Assembly: GCA_964475145.1 (NCBI GenBank)
Contig: CAYYVK010000001.1
Location: forward strand, 1-64,000
Direction: 5' to 3'
Length of the DNA: 64,000 bases
DNA from: CAYYVK01 sp964475145
GTDB taxonomy: Archaea > Aenigmatarchaeota > Aenigmatarchaeia > CG10238-14 > SCSR01
Part shown: positions 25,687 through 34,368 of the stretch, piece by piece
How the letters are laid out: the number at the start of each line of letters is the position of its first letter
Numbering within the stretch: the first letter of the stretch is position 1
Notes under the pieces: generated by a model
The model's input: the letters and a program-made list of their open reading frames with translations, nothing else
Told to the model about the DNA's origin: nothing
The model's database searches: none
Position numbers and translations under genes: made by a program

Positions 25687-25983
25687 GTGGTCAAGATTCA
25701 GCTGTTGTTGACGATACTTGCACTAATAGATATAGCTGCTGGTTCTGCTTTAGTTTTCCGTCTATCCATCTTTTCATCCTACATCGGCTATGCAATCCTT
25801 GTAAAAGGTGGGTGGACTGTTTTAAGCACGTTCAAAAGTGACTTTCTATTTTTGCTGATAGGTGTTCTAGACTGCATTGCTGCACTGATTTTACTTTTAC
25901 CTAGTGCTTTAACTTCTCTTTCCTGGCTTGTAGGAATTTTAATTATGGTAAAAGGAGCTTGGTCTTTTCTATCTTCTCTCTAA
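25687..25983 (+). CDS. Small four-helix membrane protein
   Basis: This encodes a 98-residue hydrophobic protein with about four membrane segments; the first and second halves look like a duplicated two-helix unit (YAILVKGGWTVLSTF versus LVGILIMVKGAWSFLSSL). The repeat VKGxW is conspicuous. GTG at 25687 is taken as start; a TTG one codon upstream is possible. It is divergent from cobO and overlaps the nrdJ stop by four bases. Function unknown. Confidence 0.6.
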   Translation: MVKIQLLLTILALIDIAAGSALVFRLSIFSSYIGYAILVKGGWTVLSTFKSDFLFLLIGVLDCIAALILLLPSALTSLSWLVGILIMVKGAWSFLSSL

Positions 25984-28900
25984 CTTAGTTCGCATACTTC
26001 ACAAACGGATATACCCTCTCCTATTGGCTTCAGAACTTCCTGTTGTCTACTGCCTTGTCTGTAAACAGTAACACCTAAACATCCAAGGTCGTATGCAAGC
26101 ATAAAAGCCTTTTCCACGTCATGAGGCGTAGCATCGTGTGGAAAGTTTATCGTTTTGCTTATACCATTGTCTACGAACTCTTGGAAGGCTGCTTGAATTC
26201 TTACATGCCATTCTGGTGAAATGTCATGAGCTGTAACGAAGATTCTTCTTATTCTCTCCGGTATTTCTTTTATGTGCTGAATGCTTGTAGAACTTAAAAC
26301 TTCTTTCAAAATTTTCTCGTCGTAAAATCCTTCTTCTATGGCAATTCTCTCAAAGTAAGGATTAACAACAATCAAGTTTGTTCCTAAACTCTCAGCCACA
26401 TTTCTTATATAACCTATAGCAAAAAGTGGTTCTATGCCTTGAGAACAACCTGCTATCTCACTTATGCTTCCAGTAGGTGCTATAGTAGTTACTGTAGCAT
26501 TTCTCATTGCTTCATAACCAAGCTCATCCCATCTGCTACCTTTAAAGTTTGGAAAGCTACCTTTTTCCTTACCAAGCTCTACAGAAGTTTTCCTTGCTTC
26601 TTCTGTTATAAATTTCATCAATTCTCTTGCAGTCTTGAGAGCTTCTTCAGAATTGTAAGGAATTCTCAACAAAATTAACATGTCAGCAAATCCCATTACA
26701 CCCAAACCTATTTTCCTGTTTCCCTTTGTCATTTCCTCTATCTGCTTAATCGGATACTTATTGGCATCAATAACATTGTCTAAGAAACGAACTGCTAGTT
26801 TTACTGTTTTTCTAAGCTTTTCCCAATCTATCTCGTACTTTCCTTCTACTTCTTTAACCATCTTAGAAAGGTTTATAGAGCCTAGATTGCAAGACTCGTA
26901 AGGCAAAAGAGGTTGTTCTGAGCAAGGGTTAGTAGACTCTATTTCACCCAACTTTGGTGTTGTGTTGCAATGCCTGTTTATCCTATCTATAAAAACTACA
27001 CCAGGTTCACCATTCTTCCAAGCCATTGTAACTATTAAGTTCCAGATAGCTCTTGCTTTCAAGGTTTTAACTACTGCTTTGTTTCTAGGATTGATTAGCT
27101 CAAAGTCCTTGTCATTTTTTACAGCATCCATGAATTTGTCCGTTATTGCCACAGAAATGTTAAAGTTTCTCAAAAATCCTTCTTGCTCTTTGCAAACTAT
27201 AAAGTCTAATATATCTGGATGGTCCACTCGCAAAATTCCCATGTTGGCTCCACGACGTTTTCCCCCTTGTTTTATCTCTTCTGTTGCTGCATTGAAAACT
27301 TTCATGAAGCTTATAGGTCCTGAAGCTGTGCCAGTAGTCGATTTTACTATATCACCTTTTGGCCTTAGACGAGAAAAGCTGAATCCGGTGTTGTGAACAA
27401 ACACTAGGCCGTTGACACCAGCAAGATAATTCTGAAAATTCTCTACTGTTAAATCATAAAAGATTTTATCTTCTTTCGTTCTTGAAACCGATTTTACAAC
27501 CTCTAAAGATTCTACAAGTCTCAACAACTTTTCAAGTTGGCGTAGGTTTAAAACATTACCAACTTTTCTTAAAAACTTTACTAAAGTAGCCTTAGCAACA
27601 ACACCTCTCTTATGCCACTGTCCGAGTGAAATTTTTTCACCATCAACAACAGCAATTGTCTGATTACCGTTGGTCTTGAATTCAACATCAGACCCAGATA
27701 GTAACTTTTTAAATGATTCGAAATTTAACGGTAGTCCAAAACTTCCACCCTTATGATTTTCTAACAAAGTTTTAAGTTTCTCCCTTTTGTCGTTTCGCTG
27801 TAAGTTCATGCCTATGAGTTCATAAAACCTTAATAGCGAAGAATATTCCTCGACTTGCAAAACATAATCAACACCATCTTTTCTTTTTTTCTTTCTCATT
27901 CTTGCCTTTATTCCTATAGAGTTTAGAAAGTATGTAATCGCTTCTATCTGTTCTTCATTAATCATGGAGAGCTCAACACTAGGTTTGGAGCTAACATGCC
28001 CTTCTGCATCAAAAAGTCCTGTAATGAAAGAAAGTGTAGCATTTTTATTTTTATATACAGTTTCTCTTAGTTTAAGGTAGTACGAGATTATTTCTTTGTT
28101 CTTTATATCAATGTAGAAAATGTTCCTATCTTTTTGGATCGAGTATCTTCTTCTAAACTTCTTCTCCAAATGTTTATTTATTTTTTCAAGCGTTTCTTTA
28201 CAGTTGTCATAAATCCTCAATCTATCTGTTTCATAGCCAGCTGCTCTATTTCTATACCTTCCGATACTACCATCACCTACTATGAAGCCAGTCGTCCAAT
28301 AATCGAAGTCAAAACTGGTCTTAACTTTTGGCGGAATAGCCCCTAAAATCATATCTCCTTTTTTAATCTCATCAGCTCTTTTTTGTACAACTTCAAAATT
28401 CGGTGTCATTACAAGAAAGGGATGCCAAGCAGAAGTCAAAATCTTAGTACCTTTGTTAGTTTTTATTTCGTGTTTTTCTTCGCCATTGCTTAAAACATAC
28501 TTCCAAATAAATTGGACTTTACCCCTTGCTAACTCTTTTGTTTTTGGATCAAAAGAGAAAACGAATATTTGCTTGTCTCTCACGTCAATTCCGTGTCTAT
28601 TAAACTCTCCATCATAAAATTCTTTGTGCCTATTTTTCTCGTAGAACCTACTCATACTTAAAACATGAAACTCTCCATCATTTTCAAATACAAGTTTAGC
28701 TCTTCCGTCTACACATCCTCCACCTGATTTTTGAACGATTGCCATAACTTTAAGAGCATCAAAAATACTTTCTATGCTATCTTCAACAGGTATAACAAAA
28801 CATGCAGATAAGTTAAGACCATCAGGAACTCCTGCGTTCATAAGCGTTGGTGAATTTGGCAGAAACTCTAGATTTGTCATCATCCTGTAAAACTCCTCTT

Positions 28901-29399
28901 CTAGGCTTTTAATGTATTCCTCGTCTTTTCCGTACATCCTTTCGACTTCTGCTATAGCTTTGGCAACTCTCCTGAACATTTGCCCGGTAGACTCTATTAT
29001 CTTGCCGTTAACGTCTTTTCTCAGATACCTAGCTGCCAGAATTAATAAAGCATTTGTTGGTAGCTTCAACTCGTCCTCTACACCCAACATTGCTTTTATC
29101 CTTCTTGCCTCTGCCCTTTTTTGTCTGTACAAAATATATGCTTTAGCAGTCTTGTAATGTCCATTTTCTACAAGAACTTTTTCTACAAGATCCTGAACTT
29201 GTTCAACAGTAGGAATATCTCCAGGCTTCAGTTGTTTTTCCAGCAACTCTACAACTTGTTTAGAAAGCTTTTCTGCTATTGTCCTATCCTTTCCACCTAC
29301 AGCCTGGGCAGCCTTAAAAATTGCGTTAGTAATTTTTTCAGGCTCGAAGTCGACGATTCTTCCGTCTCTTTTTTTGATTTTAGAAATTGTCATCAACAT
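25980..29399 (-). CDS. nrdJ: B12-dependent ribonucleotide reductase with intein
   Basis: The 1139-residue product is a class II (adenosylcobalamin-dependent) ribonucleoside reductase interrupted by a 442-residue intein. The N-terminal ATP-cone (residues ~5-95, starting SKIKKRDGRIVDFEPEKI) and the catalytic barrel are clear. After the intein the barrel continues TGFSFSRLRPKG, then ESTNPCSEQPLLPYESCNLGSINLS with the N-x-C-x-E active-site motif. The joined exteins give about 697 residues. The C-terminus ends CEVCEL. The enzyme makes deoxynucleotides in the cytoplasm; its cofactor enzyme CobO is encoded close by. Confidence 0.95.
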   Translation of the reverse strand: MLMTISKIKKRDGRIVDFEPEKITNAIFKAAQAVGGKDRTIAEKLSKQVVELLEKQLKPGDIPTVEQVQDLVEKVLVENGHYKTAKAYILYRQKRAEARRIKAMLGVEDELKLPTNALLILAARYLRKDVNGKIIESTGQMFRRVAKAIAEVERMYGKDEEYIKSLEEEFYRMMTNLEFLPNSPTLMNAGVPDGLNLSACFVIPVEDSIESIFDALKVMAIVQKSGGGCVDGRAKLVFENDGEFHVLSMSRFYEKNRHKEFYDGEFNRHGIDVRDKQIFVFSFDPKTKELARGKVQFIWKYVLSNGEEKHEIKTNKGTKILTSAWHPFLVMTPNFEVVQKRADEIKKGDMILGAIPPKVKTSFDFDYWTTGFIVGDGSIGRYRNRAAGYETDRLRIYDNCKETLEKINKHLEKKFRRRYSIQKDRNIFYIDIKNKEIISYYLKLRETVYKNKNATLSFITGLFDAEGHVSSKPSVELSMINEEQIEAITYFLNSIGIKARMRKKKRKDGVDYVLQVEEYSSLLRFYELIGMNLQRNDKREKLKTLLENHKGGSFGLPLNFESFKKLLSGSDVEFKTNGNQTIAVVDGEKISLGQWHKRGVVAKATLVKFLRKVGNVLNLRQLEKLLRLVESLEVVKSVSRTKEDKIFYDLTVENFQNYLAGVNGLVFVHNTGFSFSRLRPKGDIVKSTTGTASGPISFMKVFNAATEEIKQGGKRRGANMGILRVDHPDILDFIVCKEQEGFLRNFNISVAITDKFMDAVKNDKDFELINPRNKAVVKTLKARAIWNLIVTMAWKNGEPGVVFIDRINRHCNTTPKLGEIESTNPCSEQPLLPYESCNLGSINLSKMVKEVEGKYEIDWEKLRKTVKLAVRFLDNVIDANKYPIKQIEEMTKGNRKIGLGVMGFADMLILLRIPYNSEEALKTARELMKFITEEARKTSVELGKEKGSFPNFKGSRWDELGYEAMRNATVTTIAPTGSISEIAGCSQGIEPLFAIGYIRNVAESLGTNLIVVNPYFERIAIEEGFYDEKILKEVLSSTSIQHIKEIPERIRRIFVTAHDISPEWHVRIQAAFQEFVDNGISKTINFPHDATPHDVEKAFMLAYDLGCLGVTVYRQGSRQQEVLKPIGEGISVCEVCELS
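27390..28715 (-). mobile_element. Intein with LAGLIDADG homing endonuclease in NrdJ
   Basis: The insertion begins with Cys at the N-splice junction (residue 229, after KSGGG) and ends VFVHN before the extein Thr (TGFSFS), satisfying the Cys1 / His-Asn / Thr+1 pattern of class 1 inteins. Inside are the N-terminal Hint block with TSAWHPFLVMT (TxxH), two LAGLIDADG-type helices (FIVGDGSIG and FITGLFDAEGHV), and the C-terminal block FYDLTVENFQNYLAGVNGLVFVHN. All blocks look intact, so protein splicing and possibly homing activity are expected. The site is the conserved GGG/TGF loop of RNR. Confidence 0.93.
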
Positions 29400-29456
29400 A
29401 AGTTTTTGTTTATAGCTTAAAAACCTTTTCTGTTGTAGAAAAAATATTTTCCAAGT

Positions 29457-30047
29457 TTATTCTTCTACCCCAAAATCTTTTAGAGTATACTTAAACTCTG
29501 CATCTGACTTTATCTGCTTCCTTTCTTTCATGATTTCTCTTGTCAATAACATGCAGGCTGTAGCTAAAGATTTTTTACCCTTATTGTTCATAGGAATTAC
29601 TAAATCTATGTTTTTCGTCTCATGTCCTGTATCACACATTGCAACTATAGGAACTCTAGCTGTTACTGCCTCCTTTATAGCTTGTTGATCAATCACAGGA
29701 TCTACAACAAACATAACATCAGCCTCAAAATAGTCCTTGTAATGAGGGTTCGTGAGCATCCCAGGCATAAACCTACCAACCACAACTTTTGCTCCTATCA
29801 GTTCGCCAAACTTTTTTATAGCTTCTTGGGCTACAGGCTTTCTGCTTGCAACTACAATGTTTTTATGTCTTGCCAAGAATTTTGCAGCGACTCTAATTCT
29901 CTCGTCTATCTCCCTTAGGTTTAAAACTGCTAACCCGTCAGCTCTTATCTTGTATATGAACTCTTTCATGTCTTTTGTCTTTTGTTTCATTCCTATATGG
30001 ATTCCAGAAGCAAGATATTGTTGCTTGCTCAAGAGTAATTTTGCCAT
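29457..30047 (-). CDS. rps2: Ribosomal protein S2 (uS2)
   Basis: This 196-residue protein is archaeal S2. It begins KLLLSKQQYLASGIHIGMKQKTKDMKEFIYKIR (conserved first helices) and has GRFMPGMLTNPHYKDYFEADVMFVVDP and AVTARVPIVAMCDTGHETKNIDLVIPMNNKGKKS, the typical core. It lies directly behind L15e on the same strand, with the stop and start adjacent. Confidence 0.96.
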   Translation of the reverse strand: MAKLLLSKQQYLASGIHIGMKQKTKDMKEFIYKIRADGLAVLNLREIDERIRVAAKFLARHKNIVVASRKPVAQEAIKKFGELIGAKVVVGRFMPGMLTNPHYKDYFEADVMFVVDPVIDQQAIKEAVTARVPIVAMCDTGHETKNIDLVIPMNNKGKKSLATACMLLTREIMKERKQIKSDAEFKYTLKDFGVEE

Positions 30048-30551
30048 TTATACACCTCTTGATTTTTTGCCAGCAGACGTCAAACCGCGAAACACCCTAC
30101 CTTTATGCGTCGGTCTGCATATCCAGTTTATCTTTGGGTCATTCTTTATGCTTGGATTGTTAGGATCGACCAGAATGACTTCAAACCATTTATAAGTGCC
30201 ATCTTCACCAACAGGATAACTGTTCAAAACTTCAAGGTTTGGAAACTTCCTAGCTGCTTTCTCTTCTGCCTGCCATTGCAAACTTTTACCAGGTGTAAAT
30301 TTGACAAGACCTGCCTTGCTAGGTTTTCTTCCTCTCCTTCCATACAAAGGTCTTCTTCTACCACCCTTTCTTACCCTCACTCTGCAGAGGACAAAACCAG
30401 GCTTTGCCTTGTAGCCTAAAGCTCTTGCCCTGTCTAAGCGTGTAGGTTTTTCTACTCTTTCGACTACATTCTGCTTCCTCCACAGGATTAGCTTTGAAGC
30501 TAAGTTTTTCTGCCAGTTTTCTCTTAAATGCTGGTATAGGCCTTTTACCAT
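30048..30551 (-). CDS. rpl15e: Ribosomal protein L15e (eL15), short C-terminus
   Basis: This 167-residue protein is archaeal/eukaryotic L15e. It shows the conserved [41 protein letters not shown] block, [26 protein letters not shown] and [24 protein letters not shown]. Typical archaeal L15e is about 190 residues and continues with a basic tail after the RGLTSAG motif; here the protein ends four residues beyond it. It overlaps nothing and abuts S2. Confidence 0.94.
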   Translation of the reverse strand: MVKGLYQHLRENWQKNLASKLILWRKQNVVERVEKPTRLDRARALGYKAKPGFVLCRVRVRKGGRRRPLYGRRGRKPSKAGLVKFTPGKSLQWQAEEKAARKFPNLEVLNSYPVGEDGTYKWFEVILVDPNNPSIKNDPKINWICRPTHKGRVFRGLTSAGKKSRGV

Positions 30552-30596
30552 ACGCTCGCCCTTAGTATTTGTATTGTTTTGTTTTTAAATTTAAAC

Positions 30597-32087
30597 TTAA
30601 AAAGGATATCCTAAACCTAGTGTAAACAAGTAGACGTCAAACATGTCCCTGTTTAGTGTATTCACGTAAGAGACTTCATAACCTTTCTTTACTGGTGTAA
30701 TAGTAGCTTCTAAAGAGATTTTTTTAGAGGCGAAAAGGAGCAAAGAAATGAGAAGCATTCTTTCATCATCACCAACTCCACCATCAGTAAAATTGGCTAT
30801 CCAAGCAGTATTGTAAGCAGGTGTACTCTTGAGTACTACTCCTGGTATTATCCCTCCGGTCTCTGTTGTATTTTCTGCTTGAATTAACACCCTATTATAA
30901 TCGTTATCATCTGGAAGTATGATATAATATCTTCCCCACCTATTTACCAGGCCAGCAGCTACAGCATGCGCAGGTGGACCCTTACCTGGCTTATTCGGAT
31001 CTATCTGGTATCCAAACTCGTATCTGATAAAATCATAAAACTTGTACTTCGGCTGAAATGTTATGCCAATTTTTCCTTCACGGATATAGCTTAAAAGAAA
31101 AGTAAAGTTTTCACTCTGATTGTGAAGGTTTGGTAACTCGAATTTCTCACCTACACCTACTTTCAAATCAGCAGTACCATTCCAATCTGTGTCGAAGTAA
31201 ACACTACTAAAGTTGCAAACCCAAAAAGAATAAGCATAAGGCTCTTCTACATTTTGACTGTCTACTTGATAGACGTAAGATTGTATCTTCAAGCTCCCAT
31301 TGGTTATGTTTGAACAGTAAGGAGAAGGTAAAGAACCTTCTGTTTGGATATTACCTGATGGTAGTTGACTTGTTAAAATTGGGGCAGGAATATGGTAAAA
31401 ATACTTCCAAGGTTGGTAGATTATATCACTTGCGTTGCACGGCTTTTCGTCGCATTCGTATGTGACTCTAAATTTGTCGTAATCGGAAAACCTGGAAGTC
31501 TCTGTAATTGTCGTGTTAGTTAGCCCGAATATTTGTTTTGTTCCTAGATCGAGTAAAGTAGCGTTCAAGTCAGAAATCTCAACTATTCCGTTTCCGCTGC
31601 TAAGATAAGAATTTAGCATGCTAGTATAAGGTGTAAGGTTTCTGTAACCCCAAATTAAAAGAAGGTCAGAACCAAAGTAGCAGGGATTAACAATACCAAG
31701 ATAACTCGGACAAAACTCAATTCTAATAGGTCTATTGTTCACCTCAAGCCCATAGGTCCAGTTGTTCAAAACGCTAATTTGTTCGTCTGTGCAATTACAT
31801 GCTACAACTATTCTTCCTTTTATTGTCCCTTGTGTTGTATACCAAAAGACGGTATTGTTACCTAGAACTGTCTTAGTCAGGAAATCGGAAAGTGCATTTC
31901 TGTCAAAAGAAACACTGTATAGGATGCCTATCCTATCAGCAGTAGTTATCACATCTCGTAGTTTTAGAAGTGTGTCTGCAGCATCCCATCCGGTCTCGTA
32001 ATAAAAAGGTGGGAAAAATATTGTTAGTGTAACTATCAGAATTATTATGGTTGAAATTGCTTCTATAATAGATATTTGTCCGCGCAT
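30597..32087 (-). CDS. Large pilin-like protein with class III signal peptide
   Basis: This 496-residue protein starts MRGQISIIEAISTIIILIVTL: a short basic leader ending in Gly, then the Q-x-S-x-x-E start of a hydrophobic helix, typical of archaeal type IV pilin substrates. The remaining ~460 residues form an extracytoplasmic domain rich in Asn/Thr with several possible N-glycosylation sequons (NTT, NGS) and cysteines. It is much larger than ordinary pilins, so a minor or tip pilin or adhesin is likely. It is last in the minus-strand pilus operon. Confidence 0.75.
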   Translation of the reverse strand: MRGQISIIEAISTIIILIVTLTIFFPPFYYETGWDAADTLLKLRDVITTADRIGILYSVSFDRNALSDFLTKTVLGNNTVFWYTTQGTIKGRIVVACNCTDEQISVLNNWTYGLEVNNRPIRIEFCPSYLGIVNPCYFGSDLLLIWGYRNLTPYTSMLNSYLSSGNGIVEISDLNATLLDLGTKQIFGLTNTTITETSRFSDYDKFRVTYECDEKPCNASDIIYQPWKYFYHIPAPILTSQLPSGNIQTEGSLPSPYCSNITNGSLKIQSYVYQVDSQNVEEPYAYSFWVCNFSSVYFDTDWNGTADLKVGVGEKFELPNLHNQSENFTFLLSYIREGKIGITFQPKYKFYDFIRYEFGYQIDPNKPGKGPPAHAVAAGLVNRWGRYYIILPDDNDYNRVLIQAENTTETGGIIPGVVLKSTPAYNTAWIANFTDGGVGDDERMLLISLLLFASKKISLEATITPVKKGYEVSYVNTLNRDMFDVYLFTLGLGYPF

Positions 32088-32088
32088 C

Positions 32089-32595
32089 TTACCACACTCT
32101 TACACTTATTTTTGCATAAGAGCCTGAATCTAAGGCCGCTATTCTAGTTACTTCTGCTATATTCTGTCTGGAAATCTTGGTAGGAGGTGAACAGCTTGCT
32201 AAGAGTGTGTTAGAAATTAAGTCTGCAATCGTGATCTCAAATTGATAATCTTGTGGTACTCCTAATTTTTCGGCGATGGAATTGTAGTCTGAAGAACATG
32301 TTTGATTAAAGGCTTGTATTTTATCGAGAGAAATTAAGTTTGTTAAATTCTTCAACTCGCTAGAAAGGCCTATTCTCTTTATTTCACCAGGACTCGTTTG
32401 GGTCCAATTGAGTGGTTCGCCAAAATCGTTTACTAAAAGCTCAGAAATCTGGTAAGCTTCTGCTTTTAGAAGCCTATTTCTTATTTCTGCTCTGTACACC
32501 GAAGTAGCAGAAATTGTTTGAAAAACTATGTATGTGGCAAACATTACAAACAATACTAGAGAAAAATAGTATTCGGAAGATACTTGAGCCTTCAT
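32089..32595 (-). CDS. Pilin-like protein
   Basis: This 168-residue protein begins MKAQVSSEYYFSLVLFVMFATYIVF. It has a very short basic leader and the Q-x-S-S-E-Y sequence that is the hallmark start of mature archaeal pilins and flagellin-like proteins, followed by one hydrophobic helix. The rest is a small secreted domain with two cysteines. It should be cut by the A24 peptidase and assembled by the platform proteins encoded just upstream. Its start overlaps the TadC-like gene by four bases. Confidence 0.8.
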   Translation of the reverse strand: MKAQVSSEYYFSLVLFVMFATYIVFQTISATSVYRAEIRNRLLKAEAYQISELLVNDFGEPLNWTQTSPGEIKRIGLSSELKNLTNLISLDKIQAFNQTCSSDYNSIAEKLGVPQDYQFEITIADLISNTLLASCSPPTKISRQNIAEVTRIAALDSGSYAKISVRVW

Positions 32596-33515
32596 ACTAC
32601 CAGCAACCCTACTCTTGATAAGAACATGAATGAAACTAAAACTATCACGCTAAGGATTAAGCTATGTTTTAATCCTGCTATTACAGAATTCTCGCTTATC
32701 TGTCCTGCAACCAAGCCAGCAAAGAATGCTTGCATAAAAGCCATGTAGAAGAAGAGGGAAACATAGTAGGAGGGTATGCCAGGCTTAACACCAAACAAAC
32801 TAGTTGAAGTTAGTTCAAAAAGTGCACATATACTGCAAGCTCCAGCTGTACAACTCTCGCAAGGGTTTGTTAGCCCGACTACCTGTCCAAAGGTTGGAGA
32901 ATAGAAAACAGGCATTAACAAATGATTGATAAGAACGATTATCACTATGAAAATTATAGTTATAGCATAGATTATTAGCAAGTGTTTATGTAATATGCTT
33001 CTCTTCTCCTTTTCTGCCTCTTGCAAGGTTATCAAGTTGTCTGCAACAGAATCTATGACAGAAACTATCTCACCTCCAGACAAATGAGCCTCTCTTATTA
33101 TATTCACTGCCATATAAAGCCTTTTACTACTTTTTACCCTTTCAGCAAACTGACCTAGAACCTTATCTACACTCATCCCCCAGCTTATTTGATTAGACAT
33201 CTTCTTTACTTCCAGGCTCAGCCTACCATAGCCTATTTTACTAGTTTGTTGTATTGCCTTGTAAAGTGGCATTCCAGAGCTTATAGCTTCTGCCAAATCG
33301 TGTAAAAAGTTTGGAAATACTGCCTCCATTTCTTTTATGTCTCTGTACTTCTGGTACTGGTAAAGGAAATACATGAAAACTATTGCTAAAGTAGAAACTA
33401 TTATCCCATTAGCTAAAACTCCCCTGTCGCCAGTTAAAACACCTATAAGAATAGCTCCTAGTAGAATTGCTCCAGAAATCCCTATCATCCTAATTTCTCT
33501 CTTAATTTTATTCAC
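32592..33515 (-). CDS. Type IV pilus platform protein (TadC/FlaJ-like)
   Basis: This 307-residue membrane protein contains a type II secretion F domain: PNFLHDLAEAISSGMPLYKAIQQTS and the following helices through GGEIVSVIDSVADNLITLQEAEKEKRS. Membrane helices flank it. An external loop carries a cysteine cluster, NPCESCTAGACSICAL (~230-245), unusual for this family. Together with the next gene it forms a two-part platform, as in Tad systems, that anchors the ATPase and extrudes pilin subunits. Confidence 0.87.
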   Translation of the reverse strand: MNKIKREIRMIGISGAILLGAILIGVLTGDRGVLANGIIVSTLAIVFMYFLYQYQKYRDIKEMEAVFPNFLHDLAEAISSGMPLYKAIQQTSKIGYGRLSLEVKKMSNQISWGMSVDKVLGQFAERVKSSKRLYMAVNIIREAHLSGGEIVSVIDSVADNLITLQEAEKEKRSILHKHLLIIYAITIIFIVIIVLINHLLMPVFYSPTFGQVVGLTNPCESCTAGACSICALFELTSTSLFGVKPGIPSYYVSLFFYMAFMQAFFAGLVAGQISENSVIAGLKHSLILSVIVLVSFMFLSRVGLLVV

Positions 33516-34368
33516 CTCCTGGTGTTGCTGCCTTTACAAGATAGAGGAAAAGAATCGAAACTGACGGTATTACCACGAAAATCATCATAAATTGGAGGGG
33601 AAGTACGTTGCCTCCTCCTATTCCAGAAATTATTGCAGTTAGGACTGTCATAAAAATAGCTGCAAGAATTATCGCAACAAGGTATATCTCCAAGTAAATC
33701 GTCAGGCTGTGAGCAAACTCGTATAATTTTCTTCTGTATTCTACCATCATGCTATTGGACTTCTCTTTCAAGTATACATTCAAATCTCCACCTGCTCTTA
33801 CGATTGAAAGGATTCCGTAAAAGATTTCACTAAGCTTTTTTGATGGTGACCTTTCAATAGCTCTTTCAAGTGCTGTGTTTACGTCTAGTCCGAACATCTC
33901 TATGTCTGTATTAATGGAGTTTATCTCAGCTGCAATTTCTTCCCTTCCAAACTTGGAAGACATCTTTAAAATTTTTGATAAAGGTAGTTTTGTACTAGCT
34001 ATAGTTGAAAGATAGAGGAGGGAAAAAGGTAGTGCGCTATCTATCTTCTTCTCCCTATCTCTAATCAAAAGCTTTGGATAGTTTATGTACAAGTAAAAGA
34101 AGATTATAGAGAGGAAGACTGATGTGGTGAAACCAGTAAAAAATGCAAAAGCAAAGCTTTTAAACAATAATCCGTAGATGAAAGAAAATATAGGCAACTC
34201 GAAAAGGAAAACTATTAAGCCTGTTAGCAAAGATTTGGAAATGAACTCTTCCACAGAAATTTTAGACTTTGATTTTCTTAAATCAGATTTTAAGTCTGGA
34301 AAGTAAACTGTAAGCTTGCCCGCATACTCGCTGAAAAGTTTGTAGGCAACCCTATCATAGAAACCCAT
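33508..34368 (-). CDS. Second type IV pilus platform protein (TadB/FlaJ-like)
   Basis: This 286-residue membrane protein has its own T2SF-type domain: DSALPFSLLYLSTIASTKLPLSKILKMSSKFG through GLDVNTALERAIERSPSKKLSEIFYGILSIVRAGGDLNVYL, followed by membrane helices. N-terminal cytoplasmic and two membrane segments precede it. It overlaps its partner by eight bases and abuts the ATPase gene, so the platform is encoded as two half-proteins and not as a single FlaJ. Confidence 0.85.
   Translation of the reverse strand: MGFYDRVAYKLFSEYAGKLTVYFPDLKSDLRKSKSKISVEEFISKSLLTGLIVFLFELPIFSFIYGLLFKSFAFAFFTGFTTSVFLSIIFFYLYINYPKLLIRDREKKIDSALPFSLLYLSTIASTKLPLSKILKMSSKFGREEIAAEINSINTDIEMFGLDVNTALERAIERSPSKKLSEIFYGILSIVRAGGDLNVYLKEKSNSMMVEYRRKLYEFAHSLTIYLEIYLVAIILAAIFMTVLTAIISGIGGGNVLPLQFMMIFVVIPSVSILFLYLVKAATPGGE

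Noticed and set aside
26439..27396. Several plus-strand frames inside nrdJ
   Set aside because: They are antisense to strongly conserved RNR exteins and show Cys/Ser/Phe-rich shadow composition.
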